Part shown: positions 46,901 through 56,733 of the stretch, piece after piece
Layout: the number at the start of each line of letters is the position of its first letter
Numbering within the stretch: position 1 is the stretch's first letter
From: Rhabditoides inermis
Taxonomy: Eukaryota > Nematoda > Chromadorea > Rhabditida > Rhabditidae
DNA: 64,000 bases
Assembly: GCA_963966185.1 (NCBI GenBank)
Contig: CAWZYM010000304.1
Coordinates: 124,001-188,000, forward strand
Reading direction: 5' to 3'
Made by a program: the position numbers and the translations under genes
The notes under the pieces: model-generated
Databases searched by the model: none
What the model was told of the DNA's origin: nothing
What the model saw: the letters and a program-made list of their open reading frames with translations, nothing else

Positions 46901-49348
46901 GGACTCGCAGCTCCATCCGGACCATCCGGTGGTCGGACCGGAAGTCGAACTGGTTCAAAGCCCGGCAGCTCCTCACTCCGTCAAGACTCCGCATGAAAAC
47001 GAAATCATAACAAGAGCGAGTACCTTGGGCAGATCTCCAAGTCCAGAGTCGCCCCGTCCGGTTCCGGAAGTAGGTGTTTCCGGCGATCCATCCGTTGCTC
47101 TCGAGCCACTCAGCCAGTATCTCTCCTCTTCTGTTTCTGGCACCGTATCCATACGGGCCAACGCAGCGCTCCGAGTCCACGATTCTTCTTCCCAGCGATG
47201 CATTCATGTCACCGAGGACAACTACGCGGAAACGGCAGCGAACCCCGGATTCGGACCGACGAACGCTTACCGATCCACCACCCCGGGGGCTCTTCTGCCT
47301 GGAACCGGGGCGGGTGCAGTCATCCAAGGCTTCAAGAGTGCGTTCGTATTCTTCATCCGTGTACGACGTGGTCTCCATGTAGACGCAAACCACGCGTAAC
47401 GTGTACTCCTCCATATCCAGGTCGACGAAACACAACCGCGGTGAGACGGCAGTGAATCCGACGACGCGGTTGTGTTTCGTCGACCTGGATATGGAGGAGT
47501 ACACGTTACGCGTGGTTTGCGTCTACATGGAGACCACGTCGTACACGGATGAAGAATACGAACGCACTCTTGAAGCTCCTAACCGAGTTACACAGATATA
47601 GTCAGATAACCGGAGAACCTGGTTTCCATTTTTCTATGTACAATCGTTTCCACATTTGACTAACAACAGGCACCAATTGTAAGCATTTATCACACACATT
47701 TAATTGTAAGCACTGGGTTTTGTCTGTAAGAGTTGTGTTATAAGCAGCGTGTCTCGAGTTCACTCCTTCTCATCCTCGTCTTTCTTGTCCATCTTCGAGT
47801 CTCCATCGTCCATTTTCGACTTGCTCTTTTCGTCATCCTTCTTCTCCTCCTTCTTGGCGTCCTTCTTGGTATCTTTTTTCTCGTCCTTCTTTGACTTCTT
47901 CTCTTCCTTCTTGCTCTTCTTTTCTTCCTTCTTGCTCTTCTTTTCCTCCGCCTTGGATTTGTCGTCCTTCTTCTCATCTGTATTCTCATCAGTCTTGGCC
48001 TCCTTTCCGCCTTCCTTCTTCTCTTTCTTCTCGGTCTTTTCTGTCCTATCCTTGTCGTCCTTTTTATCTTCCTTTTTACTCTTCTTCTCCTCCTTTTTCG
48101 ATTTTTTTTCTTCCTTCTTGGACTTCTCCTTCTCTTTCGATTCCTTCTTGCCTTCCTTAGACCCCTTCTTCTCCTTTGATCCCTTCTTGATTTCTTCCTT
48201 GCTCTTCTTCTTTTCATCCTTCTTGGACTTCTTAGACTTGGACTTGTCCGTTTTCTTCTCGCTCTTTTTCTCTTCCACTTTGCTCTTCTCGTCCATTTTG
48301 CTCTTGTCTCCATCTGCCGCATCGATCTTGCTTTTTCCCTCATCCTTCTTATCATCGCTTTTCACTTCCTTCTTTGACTTCTTATCGTCCGACTTCGGTG
48401 TTTCCTTCTTGTCATCAGACTTGTTTTCCTTTTTCTCGGATTTTTCCTTCTTCTCGGATTTTTCCTTCTTATCCTCTTTCTTGCCAGCCTTCTTTGCATC
48501 ATTCTTGTCCTCTTTCTTCTCGATCTTGTTTCCCTTAGCATCTCTCTTGGACATCGACTTATCAAAGTCTTCCTGATCCATCAGCTTTGTCCATGTCTTG
48601 TAATCGCCCTTGTTCGCCACCTGTCCCTTTCCGCGAATCTGCAATGTCATAGTTAGGCTCCGTCCCATTCGACCCGCCCACTCACGTCTTTGGCGCGCTT
48701 AGCCTCCTTGACCTTAGGCTTGAGTCCGTCGAACGAGTCTGGTTGTTTTTCTCGCTCCTGCTTCTCCTCGGGCGCTCCTCCCCCGCCTCCATCGGGAGCA
48801 GCTCCCGGCTTCGACTCTATACGGTATTCGGTACTGTATACGGTAGACTACAGTACTCACTTGCCGACTTGCCGACGTCGTTGGCGGGGGCCTTGTTGGA
48901 ACCGGCGGCGGCGGGGGATGATCCGGACGAGGCAGCAGCCCCTCCTCCGGGGGCGCCTCCACCAGACCCCGCCTTCTTGCCTCCACACTGCATCAGCGTC
49001 GACACGACACACACCAGCACTGTTATTAAGCTGCAACGAGCGATGTCAGGAAAGCACGAACATCCATAACTACCTTAAAATTTCGAAGCACATCTTTAAT
49101 CTCGTGTCTGCTACGTTGACTGATTTCACATAAATACTGGCTGCGATTCGCGGTTCTCCGGGTGGTGATATAGGAGGGCACGCCGCCTCGCGCTACGGGG
49201 GAAACTAGCAGAAATGGAAGGCGCGTGTTGCCTGCCAGACTGGTCGACTGTGTGCGAGGGCAATGCAAATGAGAAGGTGTCTCGAACGTGATTTTGGCCA
49301 CGTTGTGCGCTTCTCTTCCTCTTGAATCCCTCTTATCCTCCTCTCTCT

Positions 49349-49388
<40 letters not shown>

Positions 49389-50565
49389 TCTCTCCCCCCC
49401 CCTTTCACTCTTCCTCTCACTCACTCTGGACTCTGTCGCTTTCAGAGATGTACACTCACATGTCGTGCCTCTCGGAGCTGACTCCGATCATCGACCGTGG
49501 CCTCTCGCTGCACAAGCTCATCCGACTTGTCACCATGGTGCTCGGAGGAGAGGCATGGCTCAACTTCATCGGTCAGTCTGGGGAGAGAGAGGAAGAGTGG
49601 AGTGAGAGTGACGCCCATCTTTCAGGCAACGAGTTTGGCCACCCGGAGTGGCTCGACTTCCCGCGCAAGGGCAACAACGAGAGCTACCACTATGCGCGCA
49701 GGCGAGCATCTCTCTCTCTCCTCACTCACTCACTCACTCACTCACTCACTCACTCACTCACTCACTCACTCACTCTTTCACTCACTCACTCACTCACTCA
49801 CTCACTCACTCACTCACTCACTCACTCACTCACTCACTCACTCACTCACTCACTCACTCTCTCTCTCACTCTCTCGTTCCCACTCTCTGACTTGTTGATT
49901 ACAGGCAGTTCAACCTTCCCGATGACGATATGCTGCGTTACAAGTTCCTCAACGAGTTCGACAGAGCGATGAATGAGTTGGAGGAGAAGCACGGATTCCT
50001 CCACCACGGACCGGTACGTTATTGATTGGTTATCGATTGATTGACATGATTGTGGGATAACATTCGCGGTTGATGTAGATGACGCATTGAATTGCTTATC
50101 GATTGTTTGCAGGCGTACGTGTCGTGGAAGCACCAGGGGGACAAGGTGGTGTGTGTGGAGCGAGCGGGGCTCGTGTTCATCTTCAACTTCCACCCGTCGC
50201 AGAGCTTCCCCGACTACAAGGTCGGAGTGCATGCCGGCGGAAAGTGAGTACGGAAAAGGCTTGATACTTGATAGGGAAAGATAAAGTGAGGTAAGAAGAG
50301 GGTACGTGCTGTCTATCTCTCTGAAATGCGTTGTGGACGATGATAGAAGCGACTGACACACTACTATAATATGCAGAGATAAACAGCTATCTCTTGCAGG
50401 TACGGCGTGGCACTGTGCAGTGACGACGCGCTGTTTGGCGGTCACTCTCGGGTGGACTCTTCGTGTGAGTTCCTCACCTTCCCCGAGGGCTATGCTGGCA
50501 GGGAGAACCACCTCTGCTGCTACATTCCCAACCGCACCGCCATCGTCCTCAAAAAGATCGAATAA
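40938..50565 (+). CDS. GBE1: 1,4-alpha-glucan (glycogen) branching enzyme
   Basis: The enzyme cuts alpha-1,4 glucan chains and rejoins them in alpha-1,6 linkage during glycogen synthesis in the cytosol (GH13 family). Spliced exons give a full-length protein of about 690 residues, close to the animal norm. It has the N-terminal carbohydrate-binding module ([15 protein letters not shown]), then [15 protein letters not shown] and [34 protein letters not shown] carries the nucleophile Asp and [14 protein letters not shown] the acid/base Glu. [14 protein letters not shown] carries the conserved His-Asp pair, and [20 protein letters not shown] follows. The C-terminal beta domain ends [17 protein letters not shown]. 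The frame is intact throughout. Intron 43509-49445 (5.9 kb) hosts two antisense genes and an RTE element; its splice gives MDK-EMYTHMS. Confidence 0.95.
43590..44345 (-). CDS. Lysine-rich secreted protein, paralogue 1, nested in GBE1 intron
   Basis: ATG 44345 encodes MCFEIL, and after a short intron the signal peptide continues ([18 protein letters not shown]). A Lys then Pro/Ala-rich stretch follows, then [20 protein letters not shown] and RAKD. The next exon gives the conserved block [19 protein letters not shown] and EDFDKSMSK. The tail is Lys/Glu/Asp-rich with four ETTK repeats, ending at TAA 43590. Exons are about 44345-44326, 44278-44135, 44077-43950 and 43905-43590. The conserved TW/FD core repeats in the second nested gene. 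The family is unknown to me. The fully charged tail suggests an intrinsically disordered extracellular protein. Confidence 0.7.
44532..44539 (-). promoter_or_regulatory. Octamer ATTTGCAT upstream of lysine-rich paralogue 1
   Basis: The sequence atgcaaat on the plus strand lies 187 bp upstream of ATG 44345. The same octamer lies 170 bp upstream of the other paralogue at 49263-49270. POU-domain factors bind this motif. Confidence 0.45.
44776..47586 (-). mobile_element. RTE-clade non-LTR retrotransposon with 11-bp target-site duplication
   Basis: The element is bounded by GTTACACAGAT at 44765-44775 and 47587-47597. Its 3' end on the minus strand is a (TTGAA)n tail (44776-44799). The ORF (stop at 44841, open to 47504) encodes the later part of an AP endonuclease ([23 protein letters not shown]) and a complete reverse transcriptase ([52 protein letters not shown]). 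The RTE-type C-terminus is [19 protein letters not shown] and [15 protein letters not shown]. The endonuclease start is missing; instead the 5' end carries an inverted copy of the adjoining 112 bp. The element therefore landed as a 5'-rearranged copy in the GBE1 intron, between the two lysine-rich genes. The RT frame is uninterrupted, so it is young. Confidence 0.9.
47329..47576. repeat. 112-bp inverted duplication at the RTE 5' end
   Basis: Bases 47329-47440 and 47465-47576 are reverse complements with a 24-base spacer. Both encode the endonuclease segment [20 protein letters not shown], in opposite directions. The outer copy ends 10 bases before the target-site duplication. Confidence 0.9.
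47760..49093 (-). CDS. Lysine-rich secreted protein, paralogue 2, nested in GBE1 intron
   Basis: ATG 49093 (MCFEIL) and the next exon form the signal peptide ([18 protein letters not shown]), followed by a Gly/Ala/Ser-rich stretch. The next exon has [20 protein letters not shown], then the conserved block [19 protein letters not shown] and EDFDKSMSK. The tail is about 260 residues of Lys, Glu, Ser and Asp, with [15 protein letters not shown] repeats, to TGA 47760. Exons are about 49093-49074, 49033-48861, 48818-48688 and 48638-47760. It is the tandem copy of the gene at 43590, with a much longer tail. Expansion of aag/gag codons explains the length. All splice positions are shared with paralogue 1, so the pair arose by DNA duplication. 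Confidence 0.72.
49263..49270 (-). promoter_or_regulatory. Octamer ATTTGCAT upstream of lysine-rich paralogue 2
   Basis: The octamer lies 170 bp upstream of ATG 49093, mirroring its place in paralogue 1. Neighbouring bases otherwise differ, so it may be a conserved control site. Confidence 0.45.
49721..49860. repeat. (TCAC)n tetranucleotide repeat in a GBE1 intron
   Basis: About 34 units of tcac run through the intron between exons ending 49700 and starting 49904, with two interruptions (tctttcac). The apparent Ser/Leu/Thr/His reading frames across it are artefacts. Confidence 0.95.
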
Positions 50566-51054
50566 GCACGCACAACTTGGTTACTCGAGCTACCTGATTA
50601 CTCTGGTTATTGTAAGATGTACTCTATTTCCGTGGTTACTGTAGCTGGTTACTCTGATTACTGTAGAATTTTCGTTTTCATAATACTTGCTATACTCTGT
50701 GTCAGTGCTCAAAATCTCGTTCGTATGTTGCCATAAGCTCCCATTATAAGCCGGTGTTTTGTATCGTGTACCTCTTATTCTAGTAATTTGCATTTTGTAA
50801 TAATAATAACGAGTTTTATCTATTTGATCGGTCATTGTGGGGGATATTTCGTAATCTTTGTTTTTTTTTCAGTGTGTACTTTTTTCTTGTCTATCGCGGA
50901 TGCGATTGTGTCTGATTGACCAGATTTCAGTTCGTCTGTCTCCAGCTCGTTCTTGGGTAATTTGTATGTGGGTGGGTGTCGTTTCTCCTATCTTGATGTG
51001 ATTTATCTGCCATAACGTGGATTGTGATGCTGCGTCAACACACACGATTGCATC

Positions 51055-51582
51055 ATGAGATCTGCGAGGCGACGAGTGAAATGCGACCGCAAAAAGCAAG
51101 GTGTTCGGAGAAAAACTAGGCGAACTGGTCCTAATATTGTCGCGCGTCGCACACTTGCCGTCATCTCTTGCCGCAGGATGAAGAGCAGACATCATGGAGA
51201 GAGAAAGAGAGAGACAGAGATAGAGGAGTCACCTAGCAATAGTGCAGATGTGTTGAAGATAGGGGAACCTGAAATCGTTCTCTGCCGCGCCTCTTCCCAT
51301 ATCGTCGCTCTAATGGAGCCAGAAGAAGTCGATTGTGTATTGTGGCACACTGTTTGTGGGTTTGGGGATAAACCTCGTATGCAGGATCACACAAAAAACA
51401 CCAGCACCTATCATCGCAAGATTCGGCAAAGTGCATATCGCCTGAATTCGCAAGAAGTCGTCTGGGCGCGGAAGGATATGATGTATGGGCCTGGCTGCGC
51501 ACTACCGCAACACTTTTCACACCTTCGATCCACGGTCATGCCTGTTTTTTGTTCTGTGATCGAACCGTTTGCAGGTTTGTAG
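51055..51582 (+). CDS. Hypothetical basic ORF, 175 codons
   Basis: An uninterrupted frame starts MRSARRRVKCDRKKQGVRRK and later has LWHTVCGFGDKPRMQD and QSAYRLNSQEVVWARKDMM. A second open stretch at 51613-51798 (VAFRFHTQKNCVIHICQTAT) could be a further exon, but I found no splice pair that joins them in frame. There is no signal peptide and no family I recognise. It may be a real single-exon gene, a decayed one, or chance. Confidence 0.3.
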   Translation: MRSARRRVKCDRKKQGVRRKTRRTGPNIVARRTLAVISCRRMKSRHHGERKRETEIEESPSNSADVLKIGEPEIVLCRASSHIVALMEPEEVDCVLWHTVCGFGDKPRMQDHTKNTSTYHRKIRQSAYRLNSQEVVWARKDMMYGPGCALPQHFSHLRSTVMPVFCSVIEPFAGL

Positions 51583-52042
51583 CGTGTAGGGTTTTCGGTT
51601 TTCGGAGAGTGAATGACTAAGGTGTCCGGTAATCCGATCGGAACACTCGGATCAGATATGAAACATACAGTGGCATTCAGATTCCACACGCAAAAAAACT
51701 GCGTGATCCACATTTGCCAAACTGCGACCTTGAATGAAAGTGAGAAGCCAAAAATCTACGGCTGGCTAATCATGAAAGGACAGGTTAACAAGGCGTGAAC
51801 AGGTGTCATTGGCTGGCGAGTGCAATGTGTCTCGGCGAAGGTCACTGGAAGTGAGGAGAGGGAGCAAAGAACAGAGGTATGTGAAGAGGACGAGAGGTAA
51901 TACCAGATCTTCGTGTGTCATCCTCTGCGATGTGATTGCTTCTTTTTGCGGTCGCTCGCATCCGGGGCCGCCCCTCCGCCTAGCTGCCCCCCTCAAAAAC
52001 CACGAGAGATGAATCGAAATTCCGTGGCGCGTTTGTCCCGCC

Positions 52043-52050
52043 TATATAAG
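52043..52050 (+). promoter_or_regulatory. TATA box of the Ala/Pro/Glu repeat gene
   Basis: TATATAAG lies 93 bp before ATG 52143. The ATG directly follows gttgcag, so a short 5' UTR intron or spliced-leader site lies between them. Confidence 0.6.
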
Positions 52051-52142
52051 GCGCGATGGCAGCGCCGAATCAACACTCACCTCCTCGATCCGTTCTATCC
52101 ACTCATAGTCTCTTGTATTCACTCACTTGTGTAATGTTGCAG

Positions 52143-54757
52143 ATGCGAGTCTCTCTTCTGGTTACCCTCGCCCTTGTGGCTCTCTGCTCCGCCGCGCCCA
52201 CTCCCATCAAGTGAGTTTCATATCTTAACTGGCTTATTGATTGTATACTTGTTTACGTCTTTACATTGTACATTTATATTGTGTTCAGGGAGCGCATCCA
52301 GAAGACTCTCGACCTTCTCAAGAGGGCGCAGTCTATTGGAGAGTATGCCATTAACACCGTGAGTCGCTCTCATTTATTCGAGATAACAATTTGAACATAT
52401 TTGTTTCAGCCCACCGGAATCTACCCCATCAAGGACATCACCGACGCCAACTTCGCCCAGGTTTTCAACTTCCGACCCGAGGTCGTCGCTGAGGTGACCG
52501 GAGCCGCAGCCGCCGCTCCTGCCGCTGCCTCTGAGGCTGCTGCTCTCGCTGAGTCCGCTGCTCCCACCGAGGCCACTGCCGCTCCCACCGATGCTGCTGC
52601 CGCTCCCGCTGAGTCCGCTGCCCCTGTTGAGGCCGCCGCTGCTCCTGCTGACTCTGCTTTGACTGCCTCTGGATACGATGCACCCGCTGTCGCCGAGGCC
52701 ACTGGAGCCGACGCCGGATCCGCTGATGCTGCTGCCCCTGTCTCTGAGGCCCCTGCCCCTGTTGCCGAGACCCCTGCTCAGGGAGCATACGATGCCGCTC
52801 CCGCTCCCGCTGAGGCCGCTCCTGCTGAGGCCGCCCCTGCTGAGGCCGCTCCCGCTGAGACCGCCCCCGCTGAAGCCGCTCCCGCTGAGGCCGCCCCTGC
52901 TGAGGCCGCTCCCGCTGAAGCCGCTCCCGCTGAGGCCGCCCCCGCTGAGGCCGCCCCTGCTGAGGCCGCTCCTGCTGAGGCCGCCCCTGCTGAGGCCGCC
53001 CCCGCTGAGGCTGCTCCCGCTGAGGCTGCTCCCGCTGAGGCCGCTCCCGCTGAGGTCGCCCCTGCTGAGGCCGCTCCCGCTGAGGCCGCCCCTGCTGAGG
53101 CCGCTCCCGCTGAGGCCGCTCCCGCTGAGGCTGCTCCCGCTGAGGCCGCTCCCGCTGAGGCCGCTCCCGCTGAGGCCGCTCCCGCTGAAGCCGCTCCCGC
53201 TGAGGCCGCTCCCGCTGAGGCCGCTCCCGCTGAGGCCGCTCCCGCTGAGGCCGCTCCCGCTGAGGCCGCTCCCTCTGAGGCCGCTCCCGCTGAGGCCGCC
53301 CCCGCTGAGGCCGCCCCCGCTGAGGCCGCTCCTGCTGAGGCCGCTCCCGCTGAGGCCGCTCCCGCTGAGGCCGCCCCCGCTGAGACCGCCCCCGCTGAGT
53401 CTGCTCCCGCTGAGGCCGCCCCTGCTGAGGCTGCTCCCGCTGAGGCCGCCCCTGCTGAGGCCGCTCCTGCTGAGGCCGCTCCCGCTGAGGCCGCTCCTGC
53501 TGAGGCCGCTCCCGCTGAGGCCGCCCCCGCTCCTGCCGGATATGACGCTCCCGCCCCCGCTGAGGCCGCTCCCGCTGAGGCCGCCCCCGCTGAGGCCGCC
53601 CCTGCTGAGGCCGCTCCTGCTGAGGCCGCTCCTGCTGAGGCCGTTCCCGCTGAGGCCGCTCCCGCTGAGGCCGCCCCCGCTGAGGCCGCTCCTGCTGAGG
53701 CCGCTCCCGCTGAGGCCGCCCCTGCTGAGGCTGCTCCCGCTGAGGCCGCTCCTGCTGAGGTCGCCCCCGCTGAGACCGCTCCCGCTGAGGTCGCCCCCGC
53801 TGAGGCCGCTCCCGCTCCTGCCGGATATGACGCTCCCGCCCCCGCTGAGGCCGCTCCTGCTGAGGCCGCTCCCGCTGAGGCTGCTCCCGCTGAGGCCGCC
53901 CCTGCTGAGGCCGCTCCCGCTGAGGCCGCTCCTGCTGAGGCCGCCCCCGCTGAGGCCTCCCCCGCTGAGGCCTCCCCCGCTGAGGCCTCCCCCGCTGAGG
54001 CCGCTCCCGCTGAGGCCGCTCCCGCTGAAACTGCTCCCGCTGAGGCTGAGGCCGCCCCTGCTGAGGCCGCTCCCGCTCCCGCTGAAGCCGCTCCTGCTGA
54101 GGCCGCTCCCGCTGAGGCCGCCCCCGCTGAGGCCGCCCCTGCTGAGGCCGCCCCTGCTGAGGCCGCCCCCGCTGAAGCCGCTCCTGCTGAGGCCGCTCCC
54201 GCTGAGGCCGCTCCCGCTGAGGCCGCTCCCGCTGAGGCCGCTCCCGCTGAGGCCGCCCCTGCTGAGGCCGCTCCCGCTGAAGCCGCTCCCGCTGAGGCCG
54301 CCCCCGCTGAGGCCGCCCCTGCTGAGGCCGCTCCTGCTGAGGCCACCCCTGCTGAGGCCGCCCCCGCTGAGGCTGCTCCCGCTGAGGCTGCTCCCGCTGA
54401 GGCCGCTCCCGCTGAGGTCGCCCCTGCTGAGGCCGCTCCCGCTGAGGCCGCCCCTGCTGAGGCCGCTCCCGCTGAGGCCGCTCCCGCTGAGGCTGCTCCC
54501 GCTGAGGCCGCTTCCGCTGAGGGACCTGCTGCCCCTGCGGAGACTGTCGCCCCTGTGGCTGAGTCGACTACCGGAGCCGCTGCCCCGGCCGCCTACCCCG
54601 AGGATGCTGCTGCTAAGCCCGCCGTCCCCGTCCCCCACGACGCTGCTTCTCTTGGATACTCTGGTACATATTTTTCTCAATTTTTTTTATATCAACGTTT
54701 GATCGATCAATTGATTGATTATACTGGACATTACTAATAAGTTTTTTTTCAGCGTAA
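52143..54757 (+). CDS. Secreted Ala/Pro/Glu pentapeptide-repeat protein
   Basis: The signal peptide MRVSLLVTLALVALCSAAP is followed by a short helical region (ERIQKTLDLLKRAQSIGEY) and YPIKDITDANFAQVFNFRPE. A transition region leads to about 110 copies of AEAAP from about 52800 to 54515, broken twice by PAPAGYDAPAPAE (53520 and 53810). The chain ends AAYPEDAAAKPAVPVPHDAA, then GYSA-TAA after a last intron (about 54664-54752). Exons: 52143-52211, 52289-52360, 52410-54663 and 54753-54757. Signal peptide, no Cys and extreme repetition suggest a secreted structural, mucus-like or eggshell protein. Serine, threonine and valine variants mark individual repeat units. Confidence 0.8.
52796..54520. repeat. 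15-bp coding minisatellite (gccgctcccgctgag)
   Basis: About 115 units of 15 bp with mainly synonymous variation (cct/ccc, gcc/gct). A higher-order block containing ggatatgacgctcccgcccc occurs twice. Because the unit length is a multiple of three and lacks stops in several frames, long antisense and shifted ORFs also appear. Confidence 0.95.
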
Positions 54758-55158
54758 GCAAAACGGGTCGAAGCGTCGAGCGAGTGTTTGTACATACCGA
54801 GTCTTCCCTCCCTTCTCAACGCGCCTTCACAGCAATATAGTTGATGACAGTCTTTCATCGTTGATTTGCACAGATAAAATTTATTATCTACACGTGTTAC
54901 ATGATGTTTGGAAGCCTCCGCATAATATAGTCTCGCAGACTTGTCACGCAAGTTTTTTTACACGAGTGACCCTGCATCGTAAACCCGTGGAATAGAGTGC
55001 CGGAGGGTGTTATGTGATGAACCGGTTTTCGTCCAAATGAGTAACCTCTAGTCGATACGTTACAATTTTGACACGATTCTGAAGCCGAAACGTGCGATAA
55101 GCATCTAACAAGCGTATATAAGCGGGCGGAAGAGGAATGGGGAGCGATCAAAGTGAGC
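54758..55158. other. Intergenic, with promoter of the next gene
   Basis: TATATAAG at 55115-55122 lies 37 bp before ATG 55159. The rest is unremarkable and no gene is seen. Confidence 0.5.
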
Positions 55159-55482
55159 ATGCGATTCATCTACGTCTTGGTCTTCGTCTTGGTCACCGTG
55201 TGCAGGTAATATAGATAAGTGAATTGCTATTTAACAATTTGCAGTGCTATTCGCGACAAGCGGCAGTATGAATCAACGGTCATTCTCCGCAATGGAGAGA
55301 ACAAATGGGAAAATATCTACCATCAGTCACTCGATTCGGTCAGTTCATCCCAATATCTCTCACCCGCGTCTTTTCAGATCCTTACCAAAGGTCTCACGCA
55401 AGTGAAACAAGGCGAGACCATCACCCCTATTAGATCCTACTACTACAAGGGAGCACTGCCTGGTGAGAAAAGGACGAAATAA
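55159..55482 (+). CDS. Small secreted protein (~80 aa)
   Basis: The signal peptide MRFIYVLVFVLVTVCS is followed by AIRDKR, a dibasic site, and QYESTVILRNGENKWENIY. Two short introns (about 55206-55244 and 55339-55377) are removed in frame, and the chain ends PIRSYYYKGALPGEKRTK-TAA. If a donor inside the last codons is used, a different short tail results. The family is unknown. The dibasic site would allow processing. Confidence 0.55.
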
Positions 55483-55951
55483 ATCAACAAAGTAGAGAGG
55501 AAGGATGGGAGATGGGTCCATAATATTGTAGATTGTGCTATTGAAAGTCGGGGTTAGTTTGCGCAAATCAGATTCGATTCGAGAGAGGGCAACGTGACAG
55601 TTGTACGTATAAATCAATTCGGGTCGAAATAATAGTTATTGTTATTATAACTATCAGTATAAGAACTCAAAAGTCGAAACGAAAAAGCGAGCTCTAACGC
55701 GAGATCTGTTCGACTAAGCCAATCCGAATTGTAAATTTGGCTTCCCTCCCGCGCAAAAGTCACAGTGAAGAATAATCGGTGAAAATAAAAATTGTACGTA
55801 GAATAATCAGTTTTAAAGTTTTAGCTGTGTTATTCACATAGTATGTATACAAGGTGACATCCTAGAGAATTACTGTCTGTAAACTTTGAATATTGAAGAA
55901 ACAACATTTATATCACATCGTAAACATTTTCTAGGTTTAGTTTAGACCTCT
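55483..55951. other. Intergenic stretch
   Basis: This is AT-rich sequence without a recognisable gene, repeat or RNA. Confidence 0.4.
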
Positions 55952-56285
55952 TCAGTCATCCAATCCCTCAAAGAATTGGCGGTATTTATTGGTAACTGTA
56001 ACGCAGTCCGGACGGAGCATGGAGTAACATATTGTCTCTTCAAATAGCTTCGCAGGGTACTGTTGCTGGCTATTGTGATCAATTTTTGTTTGAATCGCCA
56101 ATCGCGCGAGCCATCTCCTCACGCTCTGAAATGCGATCAGCATGGAGTTCAATTGCATATAGTAACCCGCTAACTATCTTTATGAAAAATATGGTATCAT
56201 GTTCAGGTGTGCCCGCTCTTCTCGCACAAGTCGATGATACTGACATCAACATGGACAATGACTCCACCGCCAAGCCTTGATACAT
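55952..56285 (-). CDS. Hypothetical short protein (~94 aa)
   Basis: Two open blocks join in frame by a 49-nt intron ending gcatttcag. The first is MYQGLAVESLSMLMSVSSTC plus PEHDTIFFIKI. The second is SVRRWLARLAIQTKIDHNSQ plus YPAKLFEETICYSMLRPDC, ending FFEGLDD-TGA. There is no signal peptide and no family I recognise. The upstream start at 56387 in the same frame would overlap the neighbouring gene. The evidence is frame continuity and splice signals only. Confidence 0.35.
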
Positions 56286-56370
56286 TGATTTATCAGAACT
56301 TGTAAATGCAAAATTTTCTGTACAAACTTTGAATAAAGTAAAGAGGTAAAGGCAGAATATGTGTTGAACA

Positions 56371-56733
56371 TCAACGAGAAGCGACATAGAATGCGGGTGG
56401 TGGGAAGACTATGGGGAGCAGCTGCTCGGTGGCCGCCGGCTGCTCTTTCTTCTCCACCTTCACCTCCTGCTTGTTCCCAATCACACCCTCGAACTTGGCG
56501 GACAGCATGTGCTGCAGCTTCTCGCCCTCTGTGTGCTGCACCACAGTCTCCTGCATATCCAACTGAAATCAAGTTTCTCACAAAAACCAATAGGATATCC
56601 GACATACCTTATCAGGCTTCACATCACTGCCATTTTCGGCGTGTGCGGCGTACCTGCAGAGTACTCATTAGATTGTTATCTCTGTGAACACTCACGCAAT
56701 GAATGATAGAGTGAGGATGGCAGCGGCACGCAT
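56371..56733 (-). CDS. Small secreted Glu/Lys/Gln-rich protein (~90 aa)
   Basis: Three exons (56733-56695, 56650-56607, 56562-56371, approximate) read MRAAAILTLSFIAYAAHAEN (signal peptide), then SDVKPDKLDMQETVVQHTEG, MLSAKFEGVIGNKQEV and an acidic/basic stretch, ending FPPPAFYVASR-TGA. It is divergent from the gene at 57132, with about 400 bp between starts. Function is unknown. Confidence 0.6.

Larger units (their letters stand above)
50566..52142. other. Intergenic region after GBE1
   Basis: The GBE1 3' region is AT-rich up to about 50880. A single uncertain ORF lies at 51055-51582. The promoter of the Ala/Pro/Glu repeat gene lies near 52040. Nothing else is recognised. Confidence 0.45.

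Noticed and set aside
47401..47601. Short plus-strand frame encoding endonuclease-like text
   Set aside because: It is the inverted copy of the RTE 5' segment, not an independent gene.
47749..48576. 275-codon Ser/Phe/Leu plus-strand frame
   Set aside because: It is the antisense of the lysine/glutamate tail of paralogue 2.
49721..49860. Possible CRISPR-like array
   Set aside because: It is a simple TCAC tetranucleotide repeat without spacers, in a eukaryotic intron.
52374..54680. 768-codon Gly/Ser/Leu minus-strand frame over the AEAAP repeat
   Set aside because: It is a mirror of the 15-bp minisatellite. The plus frame has a signal peptide, unique flanks and proper introns.
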